DNA of 64,000 nt from Hofstenia miamia (Eukaryota > Xenacoelomorpha > Acoela > Hofsteniidae), in contig CABFPE010000041.1 of assembly GCA_900660155.1 (NCBI GenBank), positions 1,522,354 to 1,586,353 of the forward strand, written 5' to 3'. The notes beneath the pieces were generated by a model that did no database searches, had not been told where the DNA came from, and saw only the letters and a list, made by a program, of their open reading frames with translations. Position numbers and translations under genes: made by a program. Of the stretch, positions 1 to 11,084 are shown one piece after another (within the stretch, counting starts at the first letter, position 1; every line of letters begins with the position of its first letter).

Positions 1-600
1 ATTCCTATTACTAGTTATATTAGGACACTTTTTATGCAGATTGATTAAGGAAATGAAGAGATACTTATTAATTTATTATTTCAAACACCTCTCTTCACTA
101 ATTATGTGAAATTTTAGGCAATTCTATGTTTCTAAAACTTGAAATTTTATGTAAGCATACGGAATAACAATGCACGTTATTAAATTAGAATGAAGTGGCG
201 TGGAATAATGTATTAGTTTTTGTTTCACTATTCAAGCAGAACTTTTTGAAAATAGTGTTGCCAAAAAATTTAGTAGTCAATTTTTTATTGAAGCCTCTGT
301 GTTTGAAGAATATTCCAAGAAATAGATAGGCTAATTATGTCAAGTTCTGTCAAGATGAGCGCCTTTGCAGTTGGTGGTGTAAGTGATCACTTATTTGTTT
401 TGCCCGTATATTTTATGTATTCCTAGTGTGTATCTTTGCAAAACCCTATGCGATTTTTCATTGATTCATACTTGGCCTAATATGTATTTCAACATTAAAG
501 GTAAGGATTATGTTACTTTATTTACTTGTTCGAAAACTTATGATATTAAATATTGCTTGTTGCTAGTTGATTTAGATTGCTCAATCATATCAATAATACA
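1..600. other. Non-coding AT-rich start of window
   Basis: I see no convincing gene here. The open frame at 383-694 on the plus strand has low-complexity, AT-driven composition and no recognisable motif. A short stretch at about 338-377 reads MSSSVKMSAFAVGG and is followed by a perfect GTAAGT donor; it is discussed as a weak exon candidate under findings. Confidence 0.6.
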
Positions 601-2037
601 GTTATTTTCCGCTTCTGCAGTTGTTGATGTGACTACTTCATATGCAGCTACATCAGGAGTATTGCAGATTGTAGATTGTTTGGCATTGACATAATAAATG
701 CATTATATGAATGTGAGTACATATTGAAATGCCAAACTGCTTCACTCCAGTCTTGCAATTACATACAAATGAATGTACACATATATTGCAGCGGATTCAT
801 TGTAGTTTGCATTCATTGGAATGCGAATTGTTGCAAGATGTAATTACAAAATTGCTTCTTGAATTAGTTTGCATAAGTGTCCAGCTGCTAGTTGATGAAG
901 GCAAAAGAGAAAATTTGTTCTTTGATGCAATTGCTTCATTGTGCTGACGTCGAATTTTGCAATTGAAGACGTGATTTTCCCCAAATAATGCTTAATCAAC
1001 TGATTCCGATATGAGGAGTGCGGGAATTGCAACAAAATTTCAATAGACTCGTCCATTCTTATGATTTTTCGTCCTTGGCCATGAATACGTGTAATTTGGT
1101 AATTGATATTTTCAAGTCGCATATTGGTATTTACACCAAGCCCAATTCTAAAACAGACTGCCCATAAGTGCGGCCGTGATGCATAAAATTGATTGAAATA
1201 TTTTCCAAATGTATTGTGTTTTCATTCGCTAGTAATGATGATAACAATTCTTGACGTAAATAAAAAATTGATTTGTTGCAACACCAATTGTCTCAATTCA
1301 TTGTTTCCTTTAATCTTCGCTAAATTTTTAACCCAATTTCGTTCCACATGCCATGAGCATAGGAGGCGATTCAAGGGAACTGACATAACATCAATCCATG
1401 CTGAATAAAATTCTTCAGCGTCATCACTCATGAACACCATGCATGATATATTACCAAAAATGTTTTTCACAATTGAAAAAAAACACAGAAAATGTCAGTT
1501 TATTGTTCCTGTTAGAATAAAAGAATGCTCCAGGTACACCTTCACCATATTCGTTAATTATTAAAACCATACTCATTTGTGCCATGAGTAGAATCAATGC
1601 ATATTACTTTATGAGCATATTTTAAAAGAACTTCCTTTTGAACTTCAAAAATAATTACCATTACAAAATCTTCATTATTTAAATGAAAATCACTACAATC
1701 ACATCCCTGAAACTTGACATAGCGACAATGAGAATCATAACCTCCCTCATCTGAAAGGCGCTTTTGATCCTGTATCCAATTTTTGATTGAATCTAAATCC
1801 GTACAATAGCTCTTTTTACTTAATCCAAACTCATTCCGAATATTTCTCAAGTCACTTGACCTCAGTAAACTCATTCGATTAATTTCAGAATTCGATTTAT
1901 TATCTAATAGGGCAAACGTTTTTGCATTTGATTGGGTTCCCATTATGGTAGTAACTTGAAAACGCTGAAACTTACGCAGAGTGCAGTGTTTTACATCACC
2001 AATGTGCCCAACATGCATATTTAGAAACATAATATCA
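600..2037 (-). pseudogene. MULE-type transposase relic, copy 1 (SWIM zinc-finger type)
   Basis: This is a decayed DDE transposase of the Mutator-like (MULE) superfamily, read on the minus strand. The 1554-2030 frame gives an N-terminal part ending in CIDSTHGTNEYGF, the usual context of the first catalytic aspartate. The 1222-1470 frame contains MSDDAEEFYSAW (second aspartate region) and LLCSWHVERNW. The 945-1210 segment gives the conserved stretch before the C-terminus, and at about 720-830 a cysteine/histidine cluster (CNICVHSFVCNC, then CTHIH further on) looks like a SWIM zinc finger. Relative to copy 2 (9906-10394), one T is missing in the run near 955, which shifts the frame, and a stop lies inside the SWIM region. 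The product would be non-functional. The family call is motif-based; no terminal inverted repeats were found. Confidence 0.75.
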
Positions 2038-3280
2038 ACAACTCCTAAAGGAAGGATGCATAAATTTTAAATCACTAATGTAAATATATTACAATTTATC
2101 AACTGAACGTTGATTACAAGAGAATTACAAATGGAATTTAGGGGGCAAAGAAAAATGTATAGCAATTTTATTGCAATGTTCTAATATGCTAGTTACTATT
2201 ATCTCGGAGGGGAGGTTGGGTAAAAATCTTGTTTACAGATTAAGTGAAACAGATTTAGTTGTATAAATGAACATTTGTTGACTTAAAGGCCATTGAAAAA
2301 AATTGCTAATTTAGGGTTTACGCATACAGATCATTTTGACGGCTGCAATTTTATTACCGTTTTCCTATTCCATGTAAATAGTAGGCGAAACATTAACATT
2401 AGTGCGTTTTAGTATTTCCATAAATTTCTATCTTAATTTTATTTTTAAAATACTAGTTTAAAATGGTAAAAATTTCATTGGGTCCATTTTTGGGAAACTA
2501 GTAGACCACCGGTAAAATTACTGAGTGATCTAGTTACTCATCAGATAATTTACCCATTGCTGGTCAAGATCTGGACTGACACAAATTGATTTTATCATTC
2601 AGTTCAATCACATACAGATAATTATTAATTGTTCCTCAAAGTAATTTCAAGGTCTCCATAATTGCTAATCACGAATTTGTATAATTGTTAGCCCATTTTG
2701 GTTAACCATATTCGTTTATTTAAACCCTAATTTTGAAATTTGTCTATTTTAAGCAATTGATTAGTAAAAATAATTTCAAAGCGAATTATTAGCTGTATTA
2801 TCCTTAAAATATAATATTAACTTTAATAACTTTTGTTTGCCCTAGTGATCAAATAATAACTTCTGACTTTGCGCACGGTGCATTCGGGAATGATTTCTTG
2901 ATCTATTGATAGAAAACAAAGGCGCGATTTAATGAAACCGCGACTGACCACCATTTTAATACTAAGGGGAAAGAAGAGACGCTCTTCTATTTTGTGATAC
3001 TTTCAGATTTTGGGTATCTTTATTAGTTTACAAGATATTAGCATTTGAATTTTTTTTCAAAAATTATCAAGGAAAATTTAAAGTTCATAGCCGTTTTAAG
3101 GTTAAGATATTGAAGATTAACCTTACCGCCATATTGTTTCGATTGGATTATTATGTAAATTTTTTCCATAAGCATTTGAATGGATTTTAAACTAATAAAT
3201 ACTGTTGTTAAAGCTCAGTAATAAAAAAGGTTATGCATTTAAATTTGGTTTAAGATCAAATTATGGTAATGTAAGTCTGC

Positions 3281-3316
3281 ATTTCGCTTCTGCTAATATA
3301 TATATAAGCAGAAGCG

Positions 3317-3320
<4 letters not shown>
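3281..3320. repeat. Hairpin with 14-bp perfect arms beside (TA)n
   Basis: The arms ATTTCGCTTCTGCT (3281-3294) and AGCAGAAGCGAAAT (3307-3320) are exact reverse complements around a 12-base AT-alternating loop. The right arm runs directly into a (TA)n array ending at 3356. This could be a foldback or MITE remnant, or a structure produced by microsatellite slippage. Confidence 0.7.
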
Positions 3321-3358
<38 letters not shown>

Positions 3359-3449
3359 GCCCTTTGTAACATAATCAACATCAGTGATAGATAAACGATT
3401 TTGAAAACCTAAATTTGTGAATGAAATTGATTGTATTTGGATTTCTGAT

Positions 3450-3795
3450 ATTTGTATAAAGTTGGCGTTTCATGAGAAAATTGAATGCTAACCACAAATT
3501 ACTTTCCGGTGAACGATTAGCGAAGGCAACTGCGATTGAAGAAAATCAAACATGTTTGTTGCTTCACGAAAATATTTCTGTAATTTTATCTCATCGCTTT
3601 TACCGATTATATTTGTTAAAACATAAGTGTATTCAAAGTACAATCAATTAGATCTCATGAAAACGAGATCGTGTGCGCGAAAATGTACTGTGCGAAATTA
3701 CAGATAGTTCCGTCTTTTACTATCAAGGGGATTTAAAGTAAAATAGCCTCGCATATTGAAAAATGTATCGCGAAACGCCAACTTCATATACAAAT
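3450..3795. repeat. MITE-like element with about 22-bp inverted ends
   Basis: The left end (3450-3471) reads ATTTGTATA then AAGTTGGCGTTTC. The right end (3772-3795) is its near-exact reverse complement, GAAACGCCAACTT then catATACAAAT, with a 2-base insertion. The roughly 345-bp interior has no open frame. The size and inverted ends fit a non-autonomous DNA transposon. No clear target-site duplication was identified, so the exact ends are uncertain. Confidence 0.5.
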
Positions 3796-5334
3796 AATTG
3801 ATCATACTCAAGACATATGCAATAATTTTGTTTTGAAGCAGTTAGTCTAAAGTTTTTGTACGTTATGATCATTGTTTAAGTCGGAAGGTTTGCATATCAA
3901 TTGTAGGTCTGGAATCGTGTAAGGTTAGGGTAGGAAAGTCTGAATGTTTTCTTCCTTAACGTTGCTTCAGTAGGTACTACCTTTTGGCAGCTCTAACTCA
4001 ATATTGAGTTTTCTTAAATAGTAAACATTAAAATTAATATTCACTAACTTAGTTTTGTGCAATAGCATAAGTTGCATAGCATTCATACAGACAATAGATT
4101 TTTGGGAGGCGCGGTTAATTATTTGCAGGGATTATGACATTTTTTTTGAATATTTAAGAACGTATTTCACAAGGCAATGAAAAGACAAATTAAATTACTT
4201 TTATAGAATATTATGTCTCATTTGGTCCTATTATCATCATAATATCGAGTCATTTTGTTGAAACATGTTTACTCTCGGGGCTGTAGATCGAGATACAAAT
4301 GTCCATGTGGACAGTAAGTGCAAAAATGAACTATTTTCCACGAACAATAAATAATAATCCGCTATTTTCTTTTTATATATCTAGCTTATTTTGCATACTT
4401 AACTGTATATGAGAATTACATCTGAGTAACACAATTGGACAATCACAATTACTGCTATCTTGGTCATAATGCATCATCAAAAACGCTTATCTTCATTTCT
4501 GCTCCAAATCAAAACAATATTTTGTACATGGTATATTCCATAGTGACATAGGCTTTCATCATGCAAAGCATTCTTTTCTTTTCTGAATCATGCTGAATCA
4601 GGTGAATCCTCTAAAACTACTGTACAAAAAATCACGATTTTTACATGTTTAACCTAATTATCATTCTCCAGCGTTGCAATCATTTATCAATATATTATTA
4701 ACGAAATAGGAAGTATGATTGATTTCTGTAATTTTCTTGTATTGTATTTTGTATAATAAATGTCCAATTTTATGTCGAACTGAAATATATTTTCTGAAGT
4801 TAGTAGATAGAATTTTTTATTTCCTATCAAAATATCTAATGCACTTTCTAATTATAATGTCTGCTGTTTGCTGAAACCTCTATTAGCACTATATCCTGCT
4901 TCCTAAATATACACAATAACAGCACTGTGAAGAATAGGGCTAAGCAGTCAAGATGCTTAGCATTAAAATGCTTTATGCTTATTGTAACATTTTTTTAGTT
5001 AAATTTCAAAAAGCCACTGAATAAGTTATATATTTTGTTTAGAACATTGTCATTTGATTTCCGTTAACGTCAGCATTTTGGTATATATGTCCTGTACCAT
5101 TATTTCGTATGGTATCCTGCTAGCAACTAATGTTGTATGTCAAATTACAATATTTCTATTGATAGATTTGTTAAAATTACAGTTTTTCTTAGTACCCAGC
5201 ACTACAAATTTTGTTTTTTTATTTTTAGTTTTTATTCCTCGGCTAATATTCGTATTGAATATGATTTAATGAAGTGTTCTCATTAAGTAGCCGCAATCAT
5301 CTACAAATCTATAACTCTGAAAGTAGCATTTTAG

Positions 5335-5552
5335 GTGACGATGGATTCGTTAGACTTTGGCAAGCTAATTATCTTCAGAACTGGAAGCTGTATAAAAAAG
5401 TACAGCTTACACACAAAGAACTAAATGGGTTTTCACCTGAACCATCACCAACAATTTCCAATTCCAGTCAGCCTGAATTTACAGAAGAGTCCGTGCGGCG
5501 CCATAGTAGAACTTCCTCGGCAAAGTTTTCTGTAAAAAAAGACATTTATTAA
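5335..5552 (+). CDS. SEH1: Terminal exon of a SEH1-like nucleoporin (WD40 protein), partial
   Basis: SEH1 is a WD40 beta-propeller shared by the Nup107-160 nuclear pore complex and the GATOR2 complex. Reading in from an AG acceptor at 5333-5334, the exon encodes DDGFVRLWQANYLQNW, which matches the last propeller blade of animal SEH1 (SGDDGxVRLWxANYxxNW). A serine/proline-rich tail of about 45 residues follows, ending at TAA 5550-5552; a variable low-complexity tail is also usual for SEH1. The first two exon bases (GT) would complete a glycine codon split by the intron. The frame stays open a little upstream of 5335, but that part has no WD40 similarity and is probably intron. I did not find the other SEH1 exons with confidence, so this may be the end of a gene with very long introns or an orphan exon copy. 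Confidence 0.6.
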
Positions 5553-5917
5553 TAGCAATTAGATCACTGTTCTGTTCATATATTTTTTATTCAATTAAGT
5601 GCTTTCTACAGTGATAAACTTTTTTTATAGATTGGAATAACTTTTTTCAACTTTCAGTTCATTAGTAAATGTCGCATAGTCTTAGTGTAACACTTAGTGA
5701 TTATTTCAAAATCCATATAGTATTCTTACAAGAGTTCCTTTAGATTTTCTAATATTTAAACATTTCGAAACGTTTAGATCTCCATGTAGGTGTTACATCT
5801 AAAAGCAAATTAGCACTGGAAATTAAATTTTTTCGTCTCAAATTTGGTCGTTACACTATATTGCATTGCATCAAATTTTTCCAATTTTATGAAACCTTCA
5901 TTAATAAATTTGATATT

Positions 5918-5948
<31 letters not shown>

Positions 5949-8430
5949 CTTTTTGAAAATTTATATTACCGCTAAGTACCTAAGTACATTGAATATTTTT
6001 TCGTATATTACCTCTCAGTACAAAAAATTTCTAAATCTAAAGAAATTTATTTAAACTAGTTATGTAACTATGAACTTGATTAAATATCGGAGAAAGCTAT
6101 TTTGGCGGTGTTTTTCTGGCAAAATATATCTTGTAAATACATGTTAAAAAATTGTGTGTGTGTGTAAATTGACTTTACATCAAAAGTGGAAACACATAGT
6201 AAAAATTCAATGGAAAAAAATTGTAAGATTCTAAAACAGATTGTCTAGTAGCAAGCAGATTTTATGACTGAAAAATAACTTTAATGGGTACTACTTTTTC
6301 CATGCGAATTTGGGAGTGGAAGAATTTCCTTCAATTGAGATTTATATAATTCTAAAATTAGTAATGTCTCCTATTAATAAGTAACTTAAAAGATGTTTTT
6401 TATCAATTGCATGATTAGGAGTACGAAGATTAGGTTTATGATCAATTTGTATATTTGTTAATTCTAGATTAAATTTGAGGGCTATTCTAATTTATGAAAA
6501 CTCACCACAACAATTATAATTGGATGATAACAAAACCCCGTGCATAGTAATTAATAAAAAATTTTGATAGTCAAATTGAAAAAATTTTAGTATGCATAAA
6601 ATTCATTTTAAATTTGACCTTGTTTTTCTTTCCTAACGTTGACTAGTTTTTTTACTGGCTAGAACCTCCAATTTTCTTGGTTGAGAGAATCTTCCACCAC
6701 AGTCTTAGGTGCAATTTGTGCTGCAGTGATTGATTTGCATTAAATATCAAAACATTTAAATCATGATGTTTGGAGGCTGATTTGTATTTGACACTATTAG
6801 TCCCTTACATACATGCAATACATAAATAGGAAAATCAAATAAAAATTTTTTACAAAATTTGAGCATGAATAAGCAGTTGGTATGAAGTTTTTTTTGGAAT
6901 TTTGACTTTCTCTTGAGCTGTAAAACATACATCGGGTTTACTAATGCGGATGCTTCTGCTTTGGATTAATTTCAGGTTTAATGTATGATTTTAACAATGC
7001 TTATAAGTTGCTTCGTATGTCTTAGCTCAAAGATACGAATGTAGTTGTTTTTTTAGAGAACATAGTGTTGAGAATCACTTCAGTTTTCTCCTAAGCAAGG
7101 TTTCGTAGCTTGTCAGAGATAGTCATGGCTAGTAACGATGTATACTGTTGATAATGCGGTGACATCTAAGTACTAAATATCATTATTGGATTTTTCATAT
7201 TAAAAAGTTTTGCTGTACGATCCAGCAGACTGAATAGAAACATTTAATTTTATTTAACCATTTCATTAATTTGAGTCTTTCATTGCATGTTGAAATAAAG
7301 ATTTATTCCCAATACCTAACGGTGTCTTTAATACAAACATCTTGCTCATTAGTATGCACAGGTACAGTAATCAAAAGCTGCGAGCTCAGATTCTTTAAGT
7401 TTATCACATAGCAAACCATCTTCTCAGTTTCTACAGCATTCAACTATATACTGTTGCGAGCAGCAAATGAAATTATATTAAAGATATTACAGTCCTTTTC
7501 GAAATCATCATGTGCAGCAATGTTAAGTAATAATTTTCTAGTTTCCATGCTATTGTATTCGATAGTCGGGTCATTGGTAAAGCGAGCGAGGAAGGTTCCT
7601 GACATTGGTCTCCTCTGAGAACCACCTACCAAGACTGGTTTGAGCGTCAATACATCCTCTTGTATAATCAGAAATTTATTATGCTGGATGCAAGCCATCT
7701 AGAAAACCAAGGATGACTTGTAGATGTGAAGTCACATAATTTTGAAAGCAGTTTATTTTGCGTCCTTAGTATTAGTCAAGGAAAATTATTCTGACCGTTA
7801 TTTCCTTTGTCAAAAACTTGCAAAACTGCACCTCTACATATATTCATTAATAAGCGTCCAATAACTTTGTTTTAAAATGTTGCACACATAGAATGAATCG
7901 ATACAAATTGTGCTGCACAAATTTATAAAAAATTAATCATTGAAACCATATTTGCTGTATAAAAAATGTTTGATATTGACACAATTTTTAAAAGAAATTA
8001 GATATAACTAAGTTTCATGCTTGAAAAATTGCTGTGAACCTTCAGCTAATCACGGTGTAGTTTTTCTAAGATGTGTCTTTGTAGGTGCAAATGTGCATTG
8101 CATGAACAAAACAAATATAATCGAAAGTTGAATATCCTATTCGATAAGTTAATAGAACAGAATAGAAAAGAAAATATCTATATTTAGAGTTGCGTTGTAC
8201 TGTTTACAACTATAAAAAACTTCAAAAAGTACAAATTAATACAACAACAAATGCACATTCGAAAATTCATATTTTACGAAAACAATTACAATTTGTAGTA
8301 GCTTGGCTTATGGCAGTTAAATGAAGTCTATTGAATAGTTAGTATTATGAAATTTAAAACCTCATTTTTTGTATTTACGACTTTCTATTGTATAACTATG
8401 AACGTATTTCTAAGTAAGGGTATTCAACCA
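5553..8430. other. Non-coding region, one (TA)n array
   Basis: Apart from the possible 3' UTR of the SEH1-like exon and the (TA)n array at 5921-5948, I recognise nothing here. The 84-codon minus-strand frame at 7444-7698 is compositionally plausible but has no known motif. Confidence 0.5.
5903..5908 (+). promoter_or_regulatory. Possible polyadenylation signal AATAAA
   Basis: AATAAA lies about 350 bases after the stop of the SEH1-like exon and just before a (TA)n array at 5921-5948. In DNA this AT-rich the hexamer is common by chance, so its use is only a guess. Confidence 0.25.
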
Positions 8431-8439
8431 TTGTGCAAC

Positions 8440-8794
8440 TACCAATGCTCGAAGAACTGCAGCAGAAACTTTTAGGGCCCATGAAACCGAGAAAATAAAG
8501 TAATACCAGCAGAGAGTGCTAGAAATCGAACATGCCTCATTCACACCATTGCTGTTTAGTGCATCAGGTGGTGCATCGTTATTCAACGATGAATTTTTAA
8601 AACAACTTTGTGGCTTAATCTCAGAGAAAATACATACTGATTATTCCACAACATGCAATTGGATAAGTTGCAAACTTGGATTCTCCTTACTACGAAGCAT
8701 GATCATCTGCATTCGTGGAGCTAGACGACACCATGCAGTTTCGAGGCTTGGAGTTGAGCATCACTTAGCTGGAGCCAGCCATTACCTGAAGTGA
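8440..8794 (+). pseudogene. C-terminal fragment of an invertebrate retroelement polyprotein, copy 1
   Basis: The plus strand reads an AHETEK-type lead-in, an in-frame stop, then VLEIEHASFTPLLFSASGGA, and later NWISCKLGFSLLRS and CIRGARRH. The pattern VEHxSFTPLVFSxxGG followed by LRSxxxCIRGxR is one I know from the far C-terminal part of reverse-transcriptase-bearing polyproteins in many invertebrate genomes; I cannot name the clade with certainty. No reverse transcriptase remains beside it. A second copy of the same domain lies at 19262-19885 on the minus strand, which supports a dispersed element over a host gene. Confidence 0.5.
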
Positions 8795-9299
8795 TACCAA
8801 TCATTTTGATTTGATTTTGATTTATGGATAATAGTCTTTTCCTTTCTTTAAATTGATGTAATATCAGTTTGTTAGTTGTATTATAAAAGTATTCACTAAT
8901 TTAATGATGAATAGATGACAGATATCAAACCAGCTTGGGAAAAGGAATGTGAATTTATTAATTTCATCATAAAAGTGAACAAACTTTTTGCCAATTTAAT
9001 ATTGTGATTGTTCAAAATCTTTGTAATGTTGATTTTGTAAATCAACATTTTGTTTTTTAATATATTTGTAATAAAATATTTCCTATTTTTTAAACCTATT
9101 GATGTGTTAAGAAATAAATGTTTCATTACTTTCTGGGTGTCAACCCAGAAACTTTCGAATGGCCTATTGGTTGAAATATTATTCATGTTTTAGTTTTTAT
9201 GAAATAAGAACATAACACCACCTCTTTTTGTTTTATTTTAATGCAAAGTATGATTTCTATTTGTTCTAAATGCAGCAGTTTCAAAACAACTTTATTTTC

Positions 9300-9448
9300 A
9301 AACAATAGACAACACCATTAGAAGCAATCACGTTATTCAAGTGCTCTTTCAACTTTCCCACCTGTGTCATGAAGGTCTCATTGGGGATGCGTCCAAATAC
9401 CTGCTTCGCGGCAGTTCGAACCTCCTCATGTGATGAAAAGAACTTCGA
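9300..9448 (-). pseudogene. Mariner-like transposase C-terminal scrap
   Basis: The minus strand reads FFSSHEEVRTAAKQVF, then NETFMTQVGKL and NVIASNGVVY. This resembles the C-terminal tail of mariner transposases (FSSxEEVxxAVxxW ... GIxKLVxRWxKCIxxNGxYVE). The DDE catalytic part is absent or beyond recognition upstream. The call is tentative because the segment is short. Confidence 0.35.
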
Positions 9449-9905
9449 TTTCAGTTGTCTTGAGCTAAGAGAACAGCCACCGGTAGCAGAGGTTAAAATT
9501 TTGGGAGTAGCGAGCTTAGAAGTCCATAATTTATTTTCTATTTTGATATATGTTGCTCAAAAAAATATTCTCTCATTCGAATATTCAAAAAAACTCCAAA
9601 TGTTTCAAAACAATGGATTGATTCCAAATGCATTTATTTAATCGAACAAAAGAAACAGAAGTGGGAAAATTACATCCATTTTCAGACAAAGCAAAATCAC
9701 AATGCCTATAAGACTGCATAAAATTTATGCAATGTTGCTATAGGGAAACCAAGTAACAATTATTCCCGTTCAGAGTATCAAAATCTTTCATCTACAAAAA
9801 ATAAATGGGAATTTATTAGAAAAAACATGAAAACTGAAAAATATAAGAAATATACTATAAAGATAAGGGAAATCTGCAAATGCTTTCAATGAAGTTTTTC
9901 TAAAT

Positions 9906-10394
9906 TTAGGAAACTAGAAAAGGAATAAACGTACCTTTTTCTCTTAATAAAACTAAATCAACTTCACGCTCATTCTCTTTTCGTTTTGCAACAAAATATG
10001 AAATCATAAAGTCGATACAATGCTTAAAAAATAAATCTAGTGGTCCCTCTCTAATAACAACGTGGTTCCTAAAACTCTCATGGTGACTGTATAGCTGACG
10101 TCGAATTTTTGCAATTGAACACGTGATTTTCCCCAAATAATGCCTAATCAACTGATTCCGATATGAGGAGTGCAGGAATTGCAACAAAATGTCAATAGAC
10201 TCGTCCATTCTTATGATTTTTCGTTCTTGGCCATGAATACGTATAATTTGGTAATGGATATTTTCAAGTTGCATATTAGTATTTACACCAAGTCCAATTC
10301 TAAAACAGACTGCCCATAAGCGCGGCCGTGATGCATAAAATTGATTGAAATATTTTCCAAATGTATTTGTGTTTTCATTCCATTTTAAAAACAT
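9906..10394 (-). pseudogene. MULE-type transposase relic, copy 2 (C-terminal half)
   Basis: This 162-codon open minus-strand frame contains FGKYFNQFYASRPRLWAVCF, RIGLGVNTNMQLEN and HYLGKITCSIAKIRRQ, the conserved block between the DDE core and the SWIM finger in metazoan MULE transposases. Its 10096-10375 part is almost identical to 945-1215 of copy 1, and copy 2 keeps the frame where copy 1 lost a base. The N-terminal catalytic core and the SWIM finger are both missing, so it is a fragment. Its 5' edge (about 10395) lies about 50 bases before the older CR1-like relic, so the two probably abut through nested insertion or deletion. Confidence 0.75.
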
Positions 10395-10439
10395 GTATAA
10401 GACACTCCCTTTTCCAGATGAAATTAAATTATTTAAAAG

Positions 10440-11084
10440 AAATTATCCCGAATATTGTTGAAATTTAGACCCATTTCAATTACCTCTCCAATCAGCAAAA
10501 TATTTGAAAATATGCTTTTTAAACAAATTAACGAGCATCTTTGTAAACTCCAAAACACTATGGTTTTCGTAAAGGTTTTCTACGAGCGACGCTTTAGTAC
10601 AAGCTGCAGAAAAATGGTGAACAACAATAAATGATAATGAATACCAGCAATTGCTTGCCTAGACCTCTCGAAAACGTTCGATTCCATAGATCACAGTACC
10701 TTACTACAAAAAGTTAAATTTCTAGGTTTTTCTAATGACAGCATAGGTCTCATCTCCAATTACTTATACAATCGTATGCAAAGAATTAAAATTAATGAAT
10801 TTTTTTCAGATTGGGTATGTACTAAAAATGTGGTTCCGCAGTGTACAATTTTGGGTCCCTTATTATTTATTATTTACATAAATGATTTGTCCGAGCAAGT
10901 AACATGTGACGTCATACATTATGCAGATGACACAATATTATTTAATTCTAATAAATTTCCCGAAAAAGCGGTTCAAACTCTCTTGCTAAATATTTTGCTT
11001 CTATAAAACTAAGAGTAGATCCACTAAAAACTCAATTCTGTATTGTTAAATCAAAAACTAAATCTACTGATACTTCATAATACA
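10440..11084 (+). pseudogene. Older CR1-like ORF2 relic, 5' part (reverse transcriptase)
   Basis: This is the decayed reverse transcriptase of an older CR1/Jockey-type non-LTR element. In shifting frames it reads FRPISITSPISKIFE, then CLDLSKTFDSI (first catalytic aspartate motif), SDWVCTKNVVPQCTILGPLL and HYADDTILF (YADD catalytic box). It closely parallels the intact ORF2 at 12176-15505 but is more diverged and carries frameshifts and stops. The frame is cut at about 11084, in the segment just after the palm, and resumes at about 15690. The younger element therefore inserted inside this gene. Confidence 0.8.

Larger units (their letters stand above)
2041..5334. other. Non-coding region with small repeats
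   Basis: I found no gene in this stretch on either strand. It contains a perfect-arm hairpin at 3281-3320, a (TA)n array at 3319-3356 and a MITE-like inverted repeat at 3450-3795. If the SEH1-like exon at 5335 belongs to a plus-strand gene, this stretch would be its intron. A short ATG-led frame at 4264-4310 ends at a good GTAAGT donor, but its peptide matches nothing I know. Confidence 0.5.

Noticed and set aside
383-694. 103-codon plus-strand open frame
   Set aside because: Composition is AT-driven with no motif, and its 3' part overlaps the minus-strand MULE relic.
4264-4312. ATG-led peptide MFTLGAVDRDTNVHVD ending at a GTAAGT donor
   Set aside because: The donor is good and an in-frame stop precedes the ATG, but the peptide matches no family I know and SEH1 does not start this way; too short to call.
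7444-7698. 84-codon minus-strand frame
   Set aside because: No motif or neighbouring exon support; its length is within chance range for this composition.
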